5,005 nucleotides of DNA from Acidobacteria bacterium AH-259-L09 (GTDB taxonomy: Bacteria; Acidobacteriota; UBA6911; RPQK01). This document shows, piece by piece, positions 3,931 to 5,005 of the stretch. Below the pieces are notes generated by a model. That model was not told the DNA's origin. It ran no database searches and was given only the letters and a program-made list of their open reading frames with translations. Numbering within the stretch: the stretch's first letter is position 1; each line of letters starts with the position of its first letter. The stretch is from positions 1 to 5,005 of the forward strand of contig JALLOL010000193.1 of assembly GCA_027717875.1 (NCBI GenBank), written 5' to 3'. Position numbers and translations under genes: made by a program.

Positions 3931-3952
3931 AAATTGATAGATCCGTCAATTT
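3931..3952. repeat. Short inverted repeat upstream of the Phd/VapC promoter
   Basis: AAATTGA (3931-3937) and TCAATTT (3946-3952) are perfect complements with an 8-base loop. It lies just upstream of the -35 box. There is no T-run, so it is not an obvious terminator. The following DNA to 4023 holds 'TTCCGTGCCC'-type repeated words but no gene. Confidence 0.35.
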
Positions 3953-4023
3953 CGGTGTATTCCGTGGCCCCCCTTGTCATTCCGTCTTATACCGTGCTTT
4001 CCGTGCCCCCGGCTAACTTAGGA

Positions 4024-4428
4024 CTAAGCTTGCTCGATCAGTGCAAGAAGGTCGGCAAGTTTGATGATAGCAACGCCCTGGTACTCTTTTAGGGAGAGGA
4101 GATGTTGGTCGCCCGTCACGATTGCGTCGGCCTGGGCAAGAAGGGCGCATTCCAGGATTCGATTGTCCGGCTCATCTCTAAGGACGTCAAGATAAGGCCG
4201 GGTCTTCAGGACGGTGGCCGTTGTACTGATGGTCCGGAGGAGCTCTTGGATCCTAGCGTGTGACCATGCAAACTTGGTGCTAAGTGTGTTGGCGGTTTCG
4301 GTAAGGATGGCGACAGAAGTGATCAGCTCAAAAGCTCCGCGGACGGCATGAAGGTATGCCTTTTCTGCATTGCCACCCGGGATAACAAAAGCCGAGATGA
4401 AGATATTCGTATCGAAAACAACCCGCAC
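4024..4428 (-). CDS. PIN-domain putative toxin (COG1569 type)
   Basis: This 134-residue protein begins MRVVFDTNIFISAFVIPGGN and contains ILTETANTL (41-49), DVLRDEPDNRILECALLAQA (81-100) and DAIVTGDQHLL (101-111). This is the 'VVFDTN.F.SA' and 'RDP.DN..LE.A....AD.IVTGD..LL' pattern of the COG1569 PIN family. The four acidic residues expected in the metal site, D6, E44, D88 and D107, are all present, so it may be an active ribonuclease. GTG 4428 is used because the upstream gene ends at 4431, leaving two bases between stop and start. The partner is a ribbon-helix-helix protein, the usual arrangement. It ends at TAG 4026-4024. The RNA target is unknown. Confidence 0.9.
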   Translation of the reverse strand: MRVVFDTNIFISAFVIPGGNAEKAYLHAVRGAFELITSVAILTETANTLSTKFAWSHARIQELLRTISTTATVLKTRPYLDVLRDEPDNRILECALLAQADAIVTGDQHLLSLKEYQGVAIIKLADLLALIEQA

Positions 4429-4430
4429 GT

Positions 4431-4676
4431 TCAGCGGTCCTGAAACACCAGCGCCTCCACATCGGCTTCAGTGAGGATACCCTTTTTGCGGGCCTCGGGA
4501 GCACCATAGCGCTGAAGCTCATAAAATTCCTGCTCCAGGTGGTACCGCCGATAAGTGCGGAACATATCCCGGAAGAGCTGGCTTTTGTTTTTAGCCTGGT
4601 CTTTGGCCAGCTTGTCAAATTCCCGGGCCAGCTCGGGGGGAAGAGAAACCGTTACAGCGACACGTTTTGGACTCAA
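4431..4676 (-). CDS. Ribbon-helix-helix (CopG-like) antitoxin
   Basis: The protein reads LSPKRVAVTVSLPPELAREF then DKLAKDQAKNKSQLFRDMFR: a basic beta strand (RVAVTVSLP), helix 1 and a KS-turn-helix 2, the ribbon-helix-helix fold. The tail (about residues 45-81, ending EADVEALVFQDR) would bind the PIN toxin encoded two bases downstream. I place the start at TTG 4676, giving 81 residues, because GGGAGGG (4692-4686) stands nine bases ahead and the RHH strand begins five codons later. A start at 4730 would add cysteine-rich non-family sequence that overlaps the promoter. It should bind its own promoter as a dimer of dimers. Confidence 0.85.
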   Translation of the reverse strand: MSPKRVAVTVSLPPELAREFDKLAKDQAKNKSQLFRDMFRTYRRYHLEQEFYELQRYGAPEARKKGILTEADVEALVFQDR

Positions 4677-4707
4677 AGCAGAAGACCCTCCCTTTTTGTA
4701 TGACAGA

Positions 4708-4736
4708 ATTATACAGCACCCCGATCTCAATGGCCA
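4708..4736 (-). promoter_or_regulatory. Candidate promoter of the RHH/PIN pair
   Basis: On the minus strand TATAAT (4713-4708) is a perfect -10 box. TGGCCA (4736-4731), 17 bases upstream, matches four of six -35 positions and is itself palindromic. Transcription would start near 4701, leaving about 24 bases that include the GGGAGGG ribosome-binding site. Confidence 0.55.
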
Positions 4737-4803
4737 TCTCGAGCAAGCTTTTTTTGGCCCGCAGAATAGAAATTGGGTAAGTTATTCAACTAGAACGTCC
4801 GAG

Positions 4804-4817
4804 CGTAGAAATCTACG
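4804..4817. repeat. Short perfect hairpin
   Basis: CGTAGAAATCTACG folds as a 6-base stem with a 2-base centre. It lies in otherwise featureless DNA between the RHH promoter and the GCTAAG-type repeat. It could be an operator or chance. Confidence 0.3.
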
Positions 4818-4826
4818 AAAGAGAGT

Positions 4827-4844
4827 AACCGCTAAGACGCGAAG
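4827..4844. repeat. GCTAAG-type dispersed repeat fragment
   Basis: AACCGCTAAGACGCGAAG resembles the arms of the inverted repeat at 1891-1963 (AACCG...GCTAAG). It stands directly before the MazF tail at 4863, the same repeat-next-to-scrap arrangement seen elsewhere in the window. Confidence 0.4.
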
Positions 4845-4862
4845 TCTGCAAAGGTAAACAGA

Positions 4863-4952
4863 AAGGGGTTAATCATCGGTAAGCTTGGGAACCTGTCCGC
4901 TCGATTGATTCAGAAAGTGGATGAAGGCCTACGCCTCGCTCTAGGTTTGTGA
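4863..4952 (+). pseudogene. PemK/MazF toxin, C-terminal fragment
   Basis: The plus frame reads KGLIIGKLGN followed by LSARLIQKVDEGLRLALGL and TGA 4950-4952. MazF/PemK proteins of this class end 'IGKLS..L...V.EALRL.LGL', so this is the last 28-29 residues with its natural stop. Upstream the frame passes into GCTAAG-type repeat DNA and the toxin core (the RRP..VV and AAIT strands) is absent. It is on the opposite strand to the MazF-like pseudogene at 2411-2776, which appears to retain its own degraded end, so the two need not derive from one gene. No function is expected. Confidence 0.65.
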
Positions 4953-4954
4953 TG

Positions 4955-4996
4955 AATGGTCCGCGGAATTGGCTGGCCCAAAGCTTCCGCGCCATT
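4955..4996. repeat. Long imperfect hairpin near the window edge
   Basis: AATGG (4955-4959) and CGCGGAA (4962-4968) pair with TTCCGCGCCATT (4985-4996), giving 12 base pairs with a two-base bulge. The loop holds a further TTGG/CCAA stem (4969-4972 with 4978-4981). It starts two bases after the MazF stop. With no T-run it is a weak terminator candidate. It may be a REP-like element or the end of a small transposable element cut by the window. Confidence 0.45.
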
Positions 4997-5005
4997 CCGT
5001 TCATT

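Noticed and set aside
4328..4618. 96-codon minus-strand ORF
   Set aside because: It is a frame shadow of the RHH antitoxin and PIN toxin genes, which show clear families in their own frames.
1..5005. tRNA or rRNA genes
   Set aside because: No cloverleaf with a TTCGA-type arm and CCA end, and no rRNA-like conserved segment, could be found by eye on either strand.

Overview
This window looks like an accessory, gene-poor stretch of a bacterial chromosome of moderate, slightly GC-rich composition. It is packed with small toxin-antitoxin (TA) genes, decayed gene fragments and short dispersed repeats. The host cannot be fixed from sequence alone. The small coiled-coil protein ending in a VERYFSNG-type tail, the 'TCGCGTCTTTCGCGG...ATCCGCGTGATCTG' intergenic repeats and the PIN-domain TA load recall genomes and MAGs of Acidobacteriota, NC10 or Nitrospirota type; this is an impression from memory, held weakly.

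Layout. 1-84 (-): start of an unidentified gene running off the left edge. 101-560: a small coiled-coil gene with a 2-base deletion, bracketed by dispersed repeats. 561-882: the 3' end of a patatin-like phospholipase gene, then an unidentified open stretch in another frame. 993-1531 (-): an intact two-gene unit, a DUF4258-like putative toxin followed by a 73-residue putative antitoxin, overlapping by 4 bases. 1605-1673: an imperfect inverted repeat resembling an integron attC site. 1684-1767 (-): the C-terminal tail of a RelE/ParE toxin. 1821-1913 (+): the first codons of a glycosyltransferase gene. 1891-1963: an imperfect inverted repeat. 2035-2420 (+): an intact AbrB/MazE-type antitoxin, followed with 4-base overlap by a VapC gene that keeps only its two ends. 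2411-2776 (-): a PemK/MazF toxin gene with an in-frame TGA. 2777-2830 (+): the N-terminal NAD-binding segment of GDP-mannose 4,6-dehydratase. 2858-3062 (+): a 5'-truncated second copy of the coiled-coil gene, again followed by the dispersed repeat. 3178-3875 (-): an intact Phd/VapC-PIN pair with a strong promoter and a likely two-site operator. 4024-4676 (-): an intact ribbon-helix-helix antitoxin and COG1569-type PIN toxin. 4863-4952 (+): the C-terminal tail of a MazF/PemK toxin. 4955-4996: a long imperfect hairpin.

Three TA modules look complete (DUF4258 pair, Phd/VapC, RHH/PIN), one keeps its antitoxin but has lost its toxin core, and three toxin genes survive only as damaged pieces. None of those three has a visible antitoxin beside it. 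The intact pairs have 4-base overlaps or a 2-base gap, implying translational coupling, and two of them have good promoters. Fragments of polysaccharide-synthesis genes (gmd, glycosyltransferase) suggest that the region lies in or near a rearranging surface-polysaccharide locus. The most useful observations are these recognisable remnants, which ordinary ORF calling hides under spurious ORFs.
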